A stretch of DNA of 64,000 nucleotides from Lathyrus oleraceus (Eukaryota; Streptophyta; Magnoliopsida; Fabales; Fabaceae): NCBI RefSeq assembly GCF_024323335.1, contig NC_066581.1, positions 430,484,136 through 430,548,135 on the forward strand, written 5' to 3'. Position numbers and translations under genes: made by a program. Of the stretch, positions 24,713-36,350 are shown one piece after another. The number at the start of each line of letters is the position of its first letter. Position 1 is the stretch's first letter. Under the pieces are notes generated by a model. It saw only the letters and a program-made list of their open reading frames with translations. It was not told the origin of the DNA and ran no database searches.

Positions 24713-24890
24713 CCTTGTTTTCAGCCAAAAATATCATTTTTTCATCTGCTTCTCCCCGCTCTTCTAGCAAAATGCCTTCTATAGGGTAGGCTCAAACCTC
24801 TCCTTCCATCCTACACGATTTATTTTGCGAACCTACAAACAAACAAAATTTGAACCACACCAAAACAACTTAAATTGTTAGAATTAAACA

Positions 24891-24917
24891 GTGTGGGTTG
24901 CCTCCCATGAAGTGCTG
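24891..24917 (-). promoter_or_regulatory. Conserved pol-env junction motif, copy 3
   Basis: The minus strand reads CAGCACTTCATGGGAGGCAA then CCCACAC, between integrase and the env-like ORF, as in Athila A (8591-8618, 10083-10109). The preceding words (CGAGCCATGCG, GTTATATG) also echo the A copy. Confidence 0.65.
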
Positions 24918-25170
24918 CATATAACATCGCATGGCTCGACGGTCGTCCCTCTTATCCTCTGAGATGAACATTTTCAATCAAGCCATTCTCCTGCCCTTTG
25001 TAGTAGTGTTTCAATCTTTGTCTGTTCACCTTAAATGTACCCCGGTTACTTGGATTTTTAAGTTCAATAGGTTACTGGGGAAATACTCTGTGAACCAATA
25101 ACGGACCTGACCACCTAGATTTCAACTTTCCGGAAAAGAGTTTTAACCTGGAATTAAACAAGAGTAGCAA

Positions 25171-26640
25171 CTACCTCTCCATAAAATCCTTTCTCTGTAG
25201 CTTCTGATCATGCCATTTTTTTGTCTTCTCCTTATAGAGTTTGGCATTCTCATAGGCTTGATTCCTATACTCTTCTAGCTCATGGAGTTGAAGAATTCGA
25301 AATTCACCAGCTTTTTCAAGATCATAATTTAAGAATTTGGAAACCCAAAACGTTTTGTGCTCCAACTCTAGTGGCAAGTGACAAGCTTTACCGTAAAATA
25401 ACTGATAGGGGGACATACTTATAGGCATTTTCAATTCCGTTATGTACACCCATAGTGCATCTTCTAACTTCACTGCCCAGTCTTTTCGAGATGCACAAAC
25501 AATCTTTTCCAGTATTTGCTTTATCTTTCTGTTGGACACTTTGACCCGACCACTCGTTTGAGGGTGATATGGAGTGACGATCTTGTGTTTAACATTATAT
25601 TTCTTCAGTAGATTCTCCTTAAATTTGTTTAAAAAATGAGTACCTTTATCACTGATAAGTGCTCTCGGCACTCCAAATCTCGAAAAAATATTATTCTTCA
25701 GAAAAGTCACAACCACTTTAGAATCATTGGTGGGAAATGCCATCGCTGCCACCCACTTTGACATGTAGTCCACTACTACCAAGATGTAATTATTTCCAAA
25801 TGAGGGTGGAAACGGTCCCATGAAGTCTATTCCCCATACCTTAAACAATCTAACTTCCATCATAGCGTTCTGCGGCATTTGATTTCTCTTAGAAATATTT
25901 CCTATTCTTTGACATTTGTCGCACTCATTGACTATGTCTTTGGCATCTTTGAATAGTGTGGGCCAATATAGACTCGACCAAAGGACTTTAGCTGCTATTC
26001 TATCACCACTGAAGTGTCCTCCATAATCTGAGTCATGACAAGCTCTAAGCACATCCCTTTGTTCCTCCTCTGGGACGCATCTTCTGATTAGCCCATCTAC
26101 TCCTCTCTTGTATAGGAATGAGTCATCCCACAAGTAGAACCTACAATCATGAACAAACTTTTCCTTCTTGTTAGAATCAAAATCATTAGGGATTACACCA
26201 CCTACCAAATGATTCTCATAGTCTGCGAACCATGGGATACCGATAACATCTAGGATGTGTTCATCAGCAAACTCATCCTTTATTGGTCTCTTGTCTTTTG
26301 TTTCTTCAATTGGTGACATTCGGGACAACTGATAGGCTTCAGTGTTTTCACATCCCCTTTTGTCCCTAATCTCCACATCAAATTCTTGGAGGAGTAAGAT
26401 CCACATTAGAAGCCTTGGCTTAGAATCTTCTTTAGCAAATAATTATTTCAAAGCAGCATGGTCAGTATAAACGACAACATTTGATCCTAACAGGTATTGC
26501 CGAAATTTGTCAAATGCATACACCACAACCAATAACCCCTTCTTAGTAGTTGCATAGTTCATCTGTATAGGGTTTAGCACATGACTAGCATAATAAATTA
26601 CATGTAGCAACTTCTCTCTCCGTTGACCTAGAACTTCCCC
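25171..26640 (-). pseudogene. Athila B RNase H (partial) and integrase
   Basis: Reading begins in RNase H near 26640 ([28 protein letters not shown]), with a stop near 26443, and continues open from 26406 to 25171 (411 residues). The integrase zinc finger is intact (HDSDYGGHF and CDKCQ). The core has GIDFMGPF and ISDKGTHF with both Asp residues. The expected catalytic Glu after PQTSGR is Lys (VKVSN), so the enzyme would be dead even where the frame is open. The [13 protein letters not shown] tail is typical of Athila. Confidence 0.9.
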
Positions 26641-26651
26641 TACAACATTAT

Positions 26652-27640
26652 TGAAGGAGAATTACCATCCAAGGCGCAGCGGAATATAAAAATTTCTCCT
26701 TTAATGATCCTTACGAATGAGCATGATCAGTGATAGAATCGTTACCTCTTGTGGAGATTCAAACCTTTGGTGCAAATCTCTGACAATGATCAACCTTTGA
26801 TACAGATCCACGGGGCGATCACGAACGTTGAACGATGACAACGTCTCTACTCAGTCCACACGAACGGATTCCTTCAATCGCAGTGCTAGCTGTTTGTGAG
26901 TGAAGGCTTTGAGTGAGAGAGAGAGATACGAAATTCCAACTCTTCAGCTGTGTTGTCTGCAGTGTGAATGCTTCTACCCAAGGGGTTCTATTTATAGAAC
27001 CACTTGTGTGGGCTTCAAGCCAAAAAGCCCACTTAAGTGCATTTTGGCCCATATCTCAGAATATGCCAAAATCACTTAAGTATTTGGTACTTTACCATAT
27101 TTCGTATTCTTCTTAAGTACACCGTACCTTACGATGTTCCTTAATTATGTCACTTGGTGGAGGTCATGTTGGGATCAATAATGTCACACAAGTAAGTTGT
27201 GGTTAGACATTACTTTTTCCAATATAGACCTTAGAAGCCAAGGACCTTACTTTACCAAACCCATCTTGGCCTATTCATAGGATGTAGTGCGAAAGTCGTT
27301 CAAGTGTAAGATTTGATACGATTGTTACGCGATACTACACTCATAAGAGTCTGTCTTGAGAATATTTTCGGAATACGAGTAGTCGTTTCTCCAATAAAAT
27401 CCGAAAGATGGGATGATGACTATGGGAACCTCTTGTAGAACATGTTTGGCAGGTTTAAACCCTAGTACACTCCCTTTTGGGTGGTTCTTAACCTAACTCC
27501 ATGCTCGTGACTTGCAACAAACCCTTGATTCATGGTTGATCCGTTCAGGTATCCTTAATATCAATGAAACTTGGGTGTTGATAAGGTGTAAACCATAATC
27601 CACCAAAAATGGATGGTTGATATTAAGGATAACATGATCC
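26652..27640. repeat. Unassigned LTR-like insert
   Basis: Between two RNase H fragments of opposite strand there is ~1 kb without coding potential. It starts TGAAGGAGAATTACC and ends TTAAGGATAACA, so it has TG/CA ends. A CTATTTATAG word lies near 26988. The flanks (ATTAT left, TGATC right) do not form a duplication. A 15-base inverted pair (TATCCTTAATATCAA near 27550 and TTGATATTAAGGATA near 27617) could form a hairpin at the right end. It may be a solo copia LTR; I am not sure. Confidence 0.4.
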
Positions 27641-27671
27641 ATCCCATGACCTTTGTTTGGTGTGCTTTGCT

Positions 27672-28073
27672 TGATCCTCTTAAGCACGCATTAATCTTCA
27701 TCCATATTATGCAATCTCCTGATTGGAGCCAACCATTCGAGATTATGTGTGATGCAAGTGACTATGTTGTAGGCATTGACTTGGGACAACGTAAAGATAA
27801 TAAACTACATGTCCTATACTATGCTAGAAGAACCTTAGACGCTCCTCAAATGAGTTATGCAACTACTGAGAAAGAACTTTTAGCTGTAGTGTTTGCAATC
27901 GATAAATCCCATTCTTATTTAGAAGGAGCCATAATCATCATCTACACATACCAAATTGCTATAAGATATTTATTAAGAAAGAAGGATGCAAAACCAAGAT
28001 TACTTTGGTGGATCTTATTTTTAAGAGAATTCCATTTGGAAATTTGAGACAAGAAGGGAACCGAAAACGTGGT
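27672..28073 (+). pseudogene. Athila RNase H fragment
   Basis: Nearly identical to 6910-7295 of element A, but without the stop of that copy (GIDLGQRKD). It has [29 protein letters not shown] and the terminal HLEI followed by a stop. It breaks abruptly at GTGGTA into an Ogre LTR tail. It is a rearranged fragment, not part of a local element. Confidence 0.85.
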
Positions 28074-28301
28074 ACAACAAACGTGAGGGATGCTAATTGC
28101 TACCCCTTGTGCAATCGACTTCCAAACCCTGATTTGGTTGCGACGACCATAATCATTGTCATTATTTTAGGAGTTTTATCGATATTTTCCCTTTCCCTAT
28201 TTTGGAATAAATAAAGTCCGGTGGAGACTCTGTTTAGTCCATCCCGCGAGTATGCGATTGCGCTTCGTGAGCATCATGCTCTCATTTTTCAAGGTGTTAC
28301 A
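28074..28301 (+). repeat. Ogre LTR tail (fragment D)
   Basis: It matches the last ~225 bases of LTR C (ACGTGAGGGATGCTAA, GGTTGCGACGACCATAATCA, AATAAATAAAGT) and ends AAGGTGTTACA before a decayed primer site. The left edge is a recombination breakpoint. Confidence 0.8.
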
Positions 28302-28303
28302 GA

Positions 28304-28321
28304 TTGTGACTCTACTGGGGA
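28304..28321 (+). other. Decayed tRNA-Arg primer site
   Basis: TTGTGACTCTACTGGGGA differs from the site at 18333-18350 at three positions; the changed bases read as G-to-A or C-to-T, plus one other change. Confidence 0.7.
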
Positions 28322-29187
28322 CCGGTTCCCTAAGTAAGTCAATCCTAGTTCGGTTTGTTGTGTGGTTATGTTTGTTTACTTGTGTGGCTTTTCTTTATCT
28401 TTTACTCTTGTCATCTCTATTGTTGTATTGATATAATATATTGTATGGTTCCAGTATGTTATGGTATTGGTTTGATTCCTTGATTGTAAACTTTATGGGA
28501 AAAACTCTCTACCCGAGTCTAGAGTGAAATCATAATATAGGATGAGGTTGAGTAGTGTGGGTCCCCGAGTTGTAGTTTTCGTAAGGGTCAATAGGAGAAC
28601 CTCACTTAGAGAAGGTCTTTTGAAAATGTTGTCGCCCAACATGTAGTTACCGTCAATTTTGATGTTTTCATGAGGTCCATGGCTCTAAGTACCTTTGTAG
28701 AACCTTTAACCCTTTCACCAACTAAGATTAACGGTCGTGTAGTATGGGTCCCCGAGATGTAGTTCTTGAAAAGGTAGGTACGAAGACCTCGCTAAGAACA
28801 TATTCCCTTGAAGGAGTTGATAGTCAACATGTAGTTGCCGTAAGCAGAAAATATTCTTGTAAATCTATGACTCAGAGCTTCCTTTTACAAACCTTAGATC
28901 AAACCTAGTGAGAACCTTATCGTGGAAAGTAATCAGATTCATATGTTACCTCGTACCTTTGAACCCATGTACAAAAAAAAAAGCATGGTATCGCATTACA
29001 TCCATTCACATACCTTTATATTTGCATTCATTAGCATGCATTTCATATCATAAAAAAAAACTCATCCATCCTCTGTCTATAACCCGTATTGATTTCCTAA
29101 GACCCGTATCAGACTTGAAGCAGTTCTTGGATGATCATCTACCCTGGATAACAAAAATAGTTTGCATCAAGAAAAGATGTTGATTTG
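28322..29187 (+). repeat. Ogre D leader with two repeated modules
   Basis: Two modules (near 28550 and 28730) share AGTATGGGTCCCCGAG, a TGTAGTT phrase and GAAGACCTCGC with the leader of C. The spacing is about 180 bases. Confidence 0.65.
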
Positions 29188-30246
29188 ATGAAAAACCAGT
29201 TGAACCAACTTGTGGAGGCTATGATAGCTTTGGAAAAGAGAGAGTATAATATTCAACACACTTCCGTCACTGAGAATGTCATTCAGCTTCTAGTAAATAA
29301 TCCTCCTCTTGTACGGATCCCAGTTGAGGCCCCTACTATTTAAGACATTCTCATTGTCCGAGATGGACATTCTTCACCTCATGACATTGTTGAGTATGAT
29401 AGCTTTGAATTCTCCGCGCCAAATTCCCAAGGGGAATTCCCGGTGAGGAAAATCAAAGACCCTATAGTTATTAAGATTGCTAAAAGATCACCGCGTGTTG
29501 GAAGAAAGACTCAAAGTTATAGAGGGGCACAATGCTTTTGATCTAGATGCTTCAAACATGTGTTTAGTGCTTAGCCTGGTTATACCCACAAAATTTAAAG
29601 TACCATATTTTCAGAAGTACAAAGGGAATAACACCCAAAGCCCCATTTGGTGATGTTCTGTCGAAAAATGACCTTCTATGCCCTAGGTGACAAGCTAATA
29701 ACTCACTATTTTCAAGATAGTTTGAGTGGGACATCATTGAGTTGGTACATGGAATTAGAAAGAAGTCATATTCAGTCATGGTCATACCTTTCTAACTCCT
29801 CTTTAAAGTAGTACCAATAAAATTTGGACATGGATCCCAGTTGTATACAATTGCAACAATTATCTCAAAAAAGCAACAAATCTTGCAAAGGATATGCCCA
29901 AAGATGGAGAGATTTGGCAGCTCGCGTTCAACCACCACTCTTAGAGAAAGAGCTAGGTGGCTTGTTTATCAATACCCTATTGGGTCCATATTTCAAAAGG
30001 ATGGTAGTAAGTGCTTCATTAGGTTTCTCTGACCTAGTGAAAGTTGAAGAACGCATCAAGAGTGGCCTCAAAAATGGAAGAATCCAAGGCGCCTCGAGTG
30101 GCCATACTAGCGAGAGTCAATCCCTTGTCAGTTCCCAATAGGAAAAGGAAGAAGTTAATGCAATATGGGAAATTTACCAAGCTCCACAAACTCAATCTCT
30201 GGTGCCATATTATCAGCATCCATATGCAATGGTTGTTCAATGCCAG
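29188..30246 (+). pseudogene. Ogre-type gag pseudogene (D)
   Basis: The ATG at 29188 corresponds to that at 19371 in C. The protein matches C across the gag domain (FQDSLSGTSLSWYM, YAQRWRDLAARVQPPLLEKE, SGLKNGRIQGASSG) but has several stops and frame changes before 29824. It stops abruptly after VVQCQ, where a minus-strand LTR tail begins. Confidence 0.8.
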
Positions 30247-30527
30247 TGTCATACCTCAAAAAATGAGAACACGACACTCGTGGAGTGCAATAAGACGCTC
30301 GCGTGATGGACTGAACAGAGTCACCACCAAACTTTATTTATTCCTAAAACGGGAAAGGGGAAATATCAATAAAACTCATAAAAGAAAGGATAAGAAATGG
30401 TCATCACAACCAATATTTGGGTTCGAGAGTCAGTTATGCAAGGGGAAGGTATCAGCACCCTTCATGTCCGTTATACTCAACAGGAACCATTTAGTTAGTT
30501 TCTATTTGAATGTTAGCTTAAGTTAGT
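30247..30527 (-). repeat. Minus-strand Ogre-like LTR tail
   Basis: On the minus strand it runs through GGTGCTGATACCTTCCCCTT, GGTTGTGATGACC and AATAAATAAAGTTTGGTGGT to the end GAGGTATGACA at 30247. The same succession ends the LTRs of C, D and E. Only the last 280 bases are present; the rest is replaced by a plus-strand LTR start. Confidence 0.65.
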
Positions 30528-33500
30528 TGTAAGACCCAAATTTTGACCCTAAGATCCCTCATGTTATCTCATCATATGAATTAGCATTGGGATCACACCT
30601 TGGCATCCTCCTTACCCCTCATTCATTGGGTTTGCATTGGGAGATATCACCAAGCACATTTGATTTTATCATACTTTGTTTTTCATTATTTACTAACCAA
30701 AATTCCAAAAATATGTCAATGTATAGTTTCTTACTTTTGTAGGTAGTGTGTGTGTCCACCCATGCTCCATCAAGCTCATATCTAGGGTTTACGAACCTCA
30801 ATGCAAGGATAGCAATTAAAAGTTGGTTCACATTGACTCTAGACATTATATATGGATCCCCATGGTCTCCACATATCATTTTGATCAAGAATTCATCAAG
30901 AGTTTGACGTTTTTTGCCTTGGAAGCCCTAATTCATCTAGGTATCTTGTGTGACTTCCTTAGCAAGTTTCTTTATAATTTGATCAAACATTTCAAGGTAT
31001 ACTTAATATCACTTCATCTTACACATATATGATCCTCCATGAGTCCCAAAAATCAAGAGAATGTCAAGTTAGTAAGATGGTTCATGGGGGTTGATCAAAG
31101 AAAGTCAACTAGTCAAAATTGGGGTTCCCTAGACCTAATCTCTACAAATTTTGTCATATGAAAATGATTCCAAGATAAACTTTACTCCTTATTACATTAA
31201 AAACAACTTTAATGTTGAAGTAAAAATCTAGTTTTGCTTTGAAAGCCATATTTTATGGTGAAAGATTATAGGTCATTTTGTCTGAACCCTAGTTAGGAGG
31301 TCAACTTCCAAGGACCATATCTTGCTCAATTGTTATGGTATGAAAGCCATTAAAGTTCAATGATTATATTATTTATGTCCTATTCAACTTTAATGTTTGT
31401 AAGAAGTTGAAAATCAACTTTAAAATTCATGTGCCAATAGGAAACATTATAGGTCATTTTGGGCCATTACCATTGAACAGGTGATTTTCCTCAACTTCTA
31501 AAATGCATAACTCCTTCATGCCAAATCCAAATGAGGTCAAATATGTGAAACAATTGAATAGGTTTTAAATATCTACAACTTTTATGAAGGAACTTTATCC
31601 ATTTGAATCCCATAGGAAAAGTTATTCAAGGAGGAAGAAGTGAACATTTGACTTGGTACATAGAAAAATTTCAAATATGTTTGATTTTCCAAACTTCCAC
31701 CTCAAAATTCGTCATGATCCAAGCTTCAAATTGAAAAGTGTTAAACATGAAAGTTGTTCCCCATGATCTCACCTTTCCAAAAAGATCAAGATAACCTCAT
31801 TTGGCCAAGAAATGAAGGACTTGTGAATAGGTTCTTTTCAAAGGTCCAATTGGATGGATTTCACCTCCATATTTCAAATTCAAATGCATGGCCATATGAC
31901 ATGATTTCAGCATTGTACATAAGCATTTTTGGACCTGAATACATCACTTGATGGGCCTATCACACGCCCATGCAAGCATGCAATGAAAATTGCTAAATTT
32001 GGCAAATTTTGGAAGTTTGTTGAAAAGAATCACATTAGTTATAAATACAACCCCCATGGCTCAGAATTGAGGACCTTATGCCCAAGATTTGAACCTGCAT
32101 AAGATTTGAATCTTTTTATATACTTAGAATTGGAGAAAATTGAGGCCGAATTCGAGCTCCTGAGCATTTTTTCTTTAAATCCATGTCTTTGTTTTTCATT
32201 TAAGTGGTGGTTGATGGTGGACCAGTCCGGTGATGTCCACCGGAAAAGACAACCGGAGCCCTAGCTCCGGTGGTGTGGTGACTTGCTCCTATCCATCAGA
32301 TCTTGAGCGTCCAATGTGATTACCAAATGTGCCACGCGTTTGACTCAAGTATTAGTGAAACGCGCACTTCTCGCCATCAGATATGCCACCTCAATTAATG
32401 AGGGAGATCTGATGACCCTCGTTTTTTAGAATTTCCTTTTAATTCTTGAATTTGTGTTTAATTGCTTCATTTTGTTTAATTCATAATAATTTCATTTTTA
32501 GTCCAAAAAATATGGGACTTTCACCAAAAATCGTTAAATATTTTTTCTCTTTCATTTTATGAATTAAAATTATTTTTTAGATTAATTTTGATATTTTTCA
32601 TGAATTAAACTTTTTTGTGCATATTTTTAATTATTTAAAAATACTTCTGACTTTTCAAAAATTATGAAATTTTTTGTCTAAGGTCTTTTGACCTTGTTTG
32701 ACCTAAGATAAATATCTTGACCATTTATTTGGTTTTTTGAAGAGATTTTAGGTTTTGACCAAATTAAATTGAATTTTCATTTGATTTTTAATTAATTAAT
32801 TGTGTGAAAATTATGTTCAGCCATTTTTATGGTCTTGTGATGTTTGACTATTTGTTTGGGCCTTGGTCAAGGTTGATTTGACTTTTGTTGGATTAAAATC
32901 ATTGGATTTAGGGGATTGATGAAATATACATTTCATCTCCCAAAATGAATGAATGATTTTAATTTGGTAAAATTTCTCCCATGACCAATTTGTGTTTCTC
33001 TCATATACCCTCCCTTTCATATTCATCCATATATTCTCCCACTCCCTTCATTGACCAATGAAATCTCAAATATCCTAAGGCTAATTGGTTCATCAATGAC
33101 CTTGTGTCAGATGAACCAATACAAGTATGGATGACATAGGTCCATCCCTCTTGATCTTTTTCTTTTAGTGTGTCGTATGTTTTAGGAGTTTGGTTCATCA
33201 TACCAAATCTCTAACATGCATTAACACCTAAATTTTTATTGCTCGGCCTCAAATAGTTGTGACTTATACATAAGTCCAATTACGATTGCTTAACATAGAG
33301 CTAAATTTGACCCTAAAGGCATATCATTCTAGTAAGTGAGATTGTAAGTCTCCCATCCTTCATGGTATTGTGTGGAAACTTGGCCTTTTTCCCTTCCTAT
33401 AGAAGATGTCTTTATTCAAGGATCCATGCTTGTGAATGGATGGTTGTGTGTTCTCCAAAGAATGACTTAATCAATTAAAAAGCAAAAACATCACTAACAT

Positions 33501-34510
33501 TGAATTAATCTTGACTAACATTTGACTAACATTCAAGTCATTTACTTTATGCAATTTAATTTTTAGTCATTTATCATTCATTTCCATTTACATTTCATTA
33601 AGCTTGTTTATGTTTATGCCATTTTCACTTTGCTCATTTGAGCCATATCTTAGGATTGTATATATTGCTTGTGCATCTTAATTTTGTTTGTGGTCTTAGG
33701 ACCTTAAAACACTTAATAAAAAAAAAAACCCTAAAAAATATTTGGTGGACTGTTGACCTTGATCTGAGCTTTTAAATTTAGAATTAGGCAACATTCCCTA
33801 TGTAAAAAGGACTTGGCCAATGCCAGCATTTGAGACCAAGCTGTGAGAACTGAGCCAATCTGATGCAAGTCTTGGGATTTATTTGAATTCATCTGCTACA
33901 TCGTCTTGGTGCAAGTTGTTATTTTGATCTTGTGTTTAATGCTTTTTTCTGAGTTGATCAAGGAGTATTTCATCTGATACATAAGAAGACAAAAAAGAAC
34001 ACTAGCTATAGGATTTTCTTGCTTGGATGGAGCTATCTTTATTTGATGCCTTGATCTTCATGATGTGTGATATTGCTAATTGCTCCTTGATTTTTGCTTG
34101 ATTCAAAGTCCAAAGGGAAAGTGGGTTTTCTATATCACATACTTGTCTGTGGGATTGCATCCCATTGGTCAGATCATTTCAATTCCTAAGTTTTAATTTT
34201 ATGCTTAGGGTAGTCTCTTCATCTTCTCCCACTTCTTAAATTTTAAAATCTCTTCCCCTTTTAAATAAAACTTTCTTTGCTTGTAATTTCCAACTTAGAC
34301 CTTATTTCAAATAGAAACTTTGGCCTTATGCCAATGAATTTTCAAACTCTTTTCTTAAATCAAACTTGTAAATAAATCTAATCATATTGACTTAAAATTT
34401 CAAAAGACAAAAATAACTAACATGTCATTCAAATTTTTGTCCTTTTTGTCCCCTTTCCATTTTAAAACTTTGTTAAAAGCAATTCACTCATTCTTCAATT
34501 GTTACCACGA
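30528..34510 (+). repeat. 5' LTR region of Ogre F
   Basis: It starts TGTAAGACCCAAATTTTGACC, a common Ogre LTR start. The rest is long, AT-rich and noncoding, with a run of GGTCAAGGTTGATTTGACTT-type words near 32870 and the phrase GTTACCACGAGCTACGAGGT near 34500. It joins ORF1 without a primer site, so the LTR end and leader were deleted. Confidence 0.65.
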
Positions 34511-34552
34511 GCTACGAGGTTTTGATGTGTTCCTCTTCTGTACAAGTGGTTT

Positions 34553-34751
34553 ATTTTGCACTTACCTCAGACGCCTGCTTTCTTGGAGAACAAGCAATGT
34601 CTACGGTGGTCTCAGAGACTTATGTCTCTCACTAGTGATGATATTGTTTGGTATGATTATGCATTGGGTAGCATGGATATTATTGACAGTTGTGGTGAAT
34701 TCTCTAATGTGCCCCTCATTGGTACATAAGGAGGAATCAACTACAACCCTG
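34553..34751 (+). pseudogene. Ogre ORF1, 5' part
   Basis: The frame through 34563-34751 reads PAFLENKQCLRW, SLTSDDIVWYDYALGSMDII and EFSNVPLIGT, a stop at 34729, then GGINYNP, and is interrupted by element E. It continues at 43023 as ALARRQLGFPL. ORF1 is the Ogre-specific protein ahead of gag, of unknown function, related to plant mobile-domain proteins. The N-terminal half is deleted. Confidence 0.75.
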
Positions 34752-35069
34752 TGTCGCAACCCGAAAAATACGGAAGGTGCGAAAAGACAACCGGCGAAGA
34801 AAGAAATGACAGAAGAGTCGCCACCGTGCGTTATTTATCCCAAAGGAGGGAAAGGAAACGCTCGAAGTAAACCTAGAGAAAGGAAAGGAAAAGACAAGGT
34901 CTCGCAACCAAATCTTGGGTTCGGGAGTCGATTATGCGAAGGGAAGGTATTAGCACCCCTACGCATCCGTAGTACTCTACGGGATCCACTCTTGTTTGTT
35001 TCTTGTCTAAAGGGTGCGTGTTTATCTAATGTACTATTTACTAAAAGGGTCAAGAGAAAAAATGACTCG

Positions 35070-35815
35070 CACGGATGTCGCATCCACTGCATACGTATCT
35101 CATCTGGAATGAGAATCAGAGTCTTCGTAGCTCGGTTACCTATGGGTTAAAGAGATGTGTGTTCGCTAAGACATCGCGTCTTATGCCTACATATCTCATC
35201 GGGAATGAGAATCAGAGCATAATGTAGTTCAAACTAACTACGGGAATAAGGGTCTCGATTGCAACTAGGGCAAGAGAAAAGGAATGTCTCGATCGCAACG
35301 AGGGCGAGAGAAAAGAATCGCAACGAGGGCGAAAGAAAACAAGGATTAGTTGTTAGTTGTTAGTCAAACTCGGCAAGACATCGCATCTTGTGCCTACGTA
35401 TCTCATCTGAACATGAGAATCAGAGTTGCCGTAGTTCGGCTCACGCACGCAAACAAACACAGGCAAAGGCAAACGTGGAGCCTGACTGCCAATCACTGGA
35501 CTTACATCAGCATTCGAACCAAACACACACAAAGGGGCAAACGTGGAGCCCGACTGCCAATCACTGGACTTACATCAGCATCCGAACCCAACAAACCCAC
35601 ACTGGAACCCGAATGCCACTCGATGGACTTACATCAGCCTCCAAGCACACAACAAGCACAAACAAACAACAAATCGCTAAGGAGTCGGGAACTCGAGCCT
35701 AGCAACTGTCAGACAAACACACACAAAAAAGGGAAAAGTGCCCGGAGAGGTCTCGCACGACCTCCTGCCTACATACCTCGTCTGGAACAAGGATCAGGGC
35801 GATGTAGTTCCCCTA
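35070..35815. repeat. Four hairpin modules plus three ~60-bp repeats
   Basis: The hairpin words are TCTCATCTGGAATGAGA (35098-35114), TCTCATCGGGAATGAGA (35194-35210), TCTCATCTGAACATGAGA (35401-35418) and CCTCGTCTGGAACAAGG (35776-35792). Each is preceded by TGCxTACxTA and followed by ATCAGAG or ATCAGGG and GTAGTT or GTAGCT. Between the third and fourth lie three copies of a phrase with CACTGGACTTACATCAGC (35505-35640). Confidence 0.8.
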
Positions 35816-36245
35816 CATAGGGGGTTGTCATTCGAACATGGACTTACAAAGGAGGACACCAGTTGTGTCAAAAGAGAGTGGGCAATATGTTCACATCCTA
35901 GCAGTAGGTGTCGCAGCTCGCTGAATCGAGTCTTAGGCAGTTACCTCTTTGCAATAGAACGGACTACATGCCACAAGATCGGAGACGCTAGGAAAGGTCT
36001 AGAAGTGGGGGAAGCTCTGCCCTAAAGTTGTCATGCAATGTGTACTTAAGTGTTAGGATTTACAAATGGGAATATCTACCTAATGTTAGCATGCAAAGGA
36101 AATGGGGATTCTAACTATGTTATCATACAAAAGGATATGGGAATCCTACCTATGTTATCATACAAAGGGTTCTATCTAATGGGTGCTACCTAATCGGAAC
36201 AAGAATCGACGAATGGAGTGAGGAGAAGTGTTAGGGATAAAGGTA

Positions 36246-36350
36246 GATGGCGATGCATGAAGCAATCGACTTACAAGGTTGATGGCGATGCATGAAGCAA
36301 TCGACTTACAAGGTTGATGGCGATGCATAAAGCAATCGACTTACAAAGGG
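36246..36350. repeat. 35-bp minisatellite, three copies
   Basis: The unit GATGGCGATGCATGAAGCAA plus TCGACTTACAAGGTT starts at 36246, 36281 and 36316. A fourth, single copy with a small insertion lies near 36744-36780. Confidence 0.95.

Larger units (their letters stand above)
20706..26645 (-). mobile_element. Athila-type Ty3/gypsy element B (5' truncated)
   Basis: On the minus strand: part of RNase H, integrase, junction motif, word cluster, env-like ORF, polypurine tract and a 3' LTR. Gag, protease and RT are missing, and the break at about 26645 lies inside RNase H. The left end interrupts the gag of Ogre C, so B inserted after C. Confidence 0.85.

Noticed and set aside
27613..28047. 144-codon plus-strand ORF starting MVDIKDNMIHP
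   Set aside because: Its start lies in the unassigned insert and its body is Athila RNase H. It is a chance fusion, so I annotate only the RNase H part.
35350..36025. Plus-strand ORFs of 95-156 codons
   Set aside because: Repeat-driven frames in the element E LTR; no family resemblance.
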